The translations under genes were made by a program, and so were the position numbers. A stretch of DNA of 64,000 nucleotides, from positions 868,001 through 932,000 of the forward strand of contig NZ_CP084712.1 in NCBI RefSeq assembly GCF_023822045.1. The letters are read 5' to 3'. The DNA comes from Sphingopyxis sp. USTB-05. GTDB taxonomy: Bacteria > Pseudomonadota > Alphaproteobacteria > Sphingomonadales > Sphingomonadaceae. Below, piece by piece: positions 63,091 to 64,000 of this stretch (position 1 is its first letter; every line of letters starts with the position of its first letter). The notes below the pieces were generated by a model. The model had not been told where the DNA came from, did not search any database, and saw only the letters and a list, made by a program, of their open reading frames with translations.

Positions 63091-63914
63091 CGGGTCTGAT
63101 GACTGGCAAGCGCGGGCTGATTATGGGCCTCGCGAACGACAAGTCGCTGGCATGGGGTATCGCCAAGGCGCTGCACGGCGCGGGTGCCGAACTCGCGATT
63201 TCGTACCAGGGCGACGTGATGCTGAAGCGGGTGAAGCCGCTCGCCGACGAACTCGGCTGCGATTTCCTGATCGATTGCGACGTGTCCGATATGGACAATC
63301 TCGATGCGGCGTTCGCGACGCTCTCGTCGCGTTGGCCGACGATCGACTTCGTCGTTCACGCGATCGGCTATACCAACAAGGAAGCGCTGCGCGGCCATTA
63401 TGCCGACGTCACGCTCGACGACTTTCTGATGACGATGAACATAAGCGTCTACAGCTTCACCGCAGTCGCACAGCGCGCCTCGGCGATGATGACGCCTTAT
63501 GATCCAGAGACGGGCAATGGCGGCGGCTCGCTGCTGACGCTCAGCTACTATGGCGCCGAAAAGGTGATCCCACACTACAACGTCATGGGCGTGGCGAAGT
63601 CGGCGCTGGAAACCAGCGTCAAATATCTCGCCAATGATTACGGCCCGCAGGGCGTGCGCGTGAACGCGATTTCAGCCGGGCCGATCAAGACGCTCGCTGC
63701 ATCGGGCATCGGCGATTTCCGCCTGATCCTGAAATGGAACGAGCATAACGCCCCGCTGCGCCGCAACGTCACCATCGACGATGTCGGCGGATCGGCGCTC
63801 TATCTGCTCAGCGATCTCTCCTCGGGCGTTACCGGCGAAACGCATCATGTCGATGCGGGTTATCACACCGTCGGGATGAAACAGGAAGACGCGCCGGACA
63901 TCTCGCTTGTCTGA
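63087..63914 (+). CDS. fabI: Enoyl-[acyl-carrier-protein] reductase (NADH)
   Basis: A 275-residue short-chain dehydrogenase of the FabI type, catalysing the last step of each fatty-acid elongation round. Begins GKRGLIMGLANDKSLAWGIA (NAD fold), with VVHAIGYTNKEALRGHY. The catalytic Tyr-x6-Lys is in HYNVMGVAKSALE and the C-terminus is HVDAGYHTVGM. It is the target of triclosan in other bacteria. ATG 63087 forms ATGA with the previous gene. Confidence 0.96.
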   Translation: MTGLMTGKRGLIMGLANDKSLAWGIAKALHGAGAELAISYQGDVMLKRVKPLADELGCDFLIDCDVSDMDNLDAAFATLSSRWPTIDFVVHAIGYTNKEALRGHYADVTLDDFLMTMNISVYSFTAVAQRASAMMTPYDPETGNGGGSLLTLSYYGAEKVIPHYNVMGVAKSALETSVKYLANDYGPQGVRVNAISAGPIKTLAASGIGDFRLILKWNEHNAPLRRNVTIDDVGGSALYLLSDLSSGVTGETHHVDAGYHTVGMKQEDAPDISLV

Positions 63915-64000
63915 CGAAATCGGCATCCGCGCCGCGACGGCGACGGATGCCGAGGCTGTCGACACGATTATCCGGGCCGCGTTTGCGGGAACGGACTTCG
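63907..64000 (+). CDS. Start of a GNAT-type acetyltransferase, cut by the right edge
   Basis: TTG 63907 overlaps the fabI stop and opens a frame reading LSDEIGIRAATATDAEAVDTIIRAAF, the usual N-terminal beta-alpha unit of GNAT N-acetyltransferases. Only 31 residues are visible; the start codon is inferred. Confidence 0.6.
   Translation, partial: MSDEIGIRAATATDAEAVDTIIRAAFAGTDF

Overview
The window is about 65% GC, gene-dense DNA from an alphaproteobacterium. Three large TonB-dependent receptors, a NasT/NasS-controlled nitrate assimilation operon, CobS/CobT beside a J-domain protein and BolA, and short palindromic intergenic elements (GTCACCCCGG... and GTGCCCCGGCGAAGG... types) together suggest Sphingomonadales, perhaps Sphingopyxis-like; the genus is inferred, not shown. 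No rRNA, tRNA, insertion sequence, prophage or CRISPR array was seen. The region reads as ordinary chromosome.

Layout. 0-4.6 kb: a TonB-dependent receptor cut by the left edge, divergent from a MalT/LuxR-type regulator. 4.8-10.1 kb: a small secreted protein divergent from an OmpR-type response regulator and its histidine kinase, followed by a beta-carbonic anhydrase and a SulP transporter (probably bicarbonate). 10.4-22.9 kb (minus strand): nasT-nasS, then a leader with tandem ANTAR-type hairpins and an intrinsic terminator, then narK, an outer-membrane porin, nirB, nirD, nasA, cobA, moeA and one unknown gene. This is a nearly complete nitrate-to-ammonium module with its own siroheme and molybdenum cofactor genes. 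23.1-34.8 kb: an aldarate (glucarate-type) catabolic locus with KdgD, a LysR regulator, a secreted carboxylesterase, a Tat-exported protein of unknown function, a GudP-like transporter, a TonB-dependent receptor, 2,5-dioxovalerate dehydrogenase and a cupin. It makes 2-oxoglutarate, but no glucarate dehydratase is present.

34.8-44.3 kb: guaA, a receptor with a glycine-rich insert, a glycosyltransferase plus LpxH-like phosphoesterase pair, and an aldehyde dehydrogenase plus acetolactate-synthase-like pair. 44.6-54.8 kb: a secreted unknown, cobT, an MFS transporter, a 43-residue membrane peptide, a lipoprotein hydrolase, a DUF5694-like protein, cobS, an NTF2-like protein, a J-domain protein, bolA, a cupin and a pirin. 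54.75-55.6 kb is a non-coding block of palindromic repeats that includes a diverged direct duplication. 55.6-64 kb: an epoxide-hydrolase-like enzyme, an AraC regulator, small membrane proteins, a class C serine hydrolase, a PhzF-like protein, pdxH, a CbpA-type DnaJ protein, a YihY/BrkB protein, fabI and the start of a GNAT acetyltransferase.

The most informative non-coding structures are the ANTAR leader (20.84-20.99 kb), nested palindromes in the divergent promoter region at 29.76-29.83 kb, and an overlapping direct plus inverted repeat ahead of the two-component system (5.58-5.64 kb).
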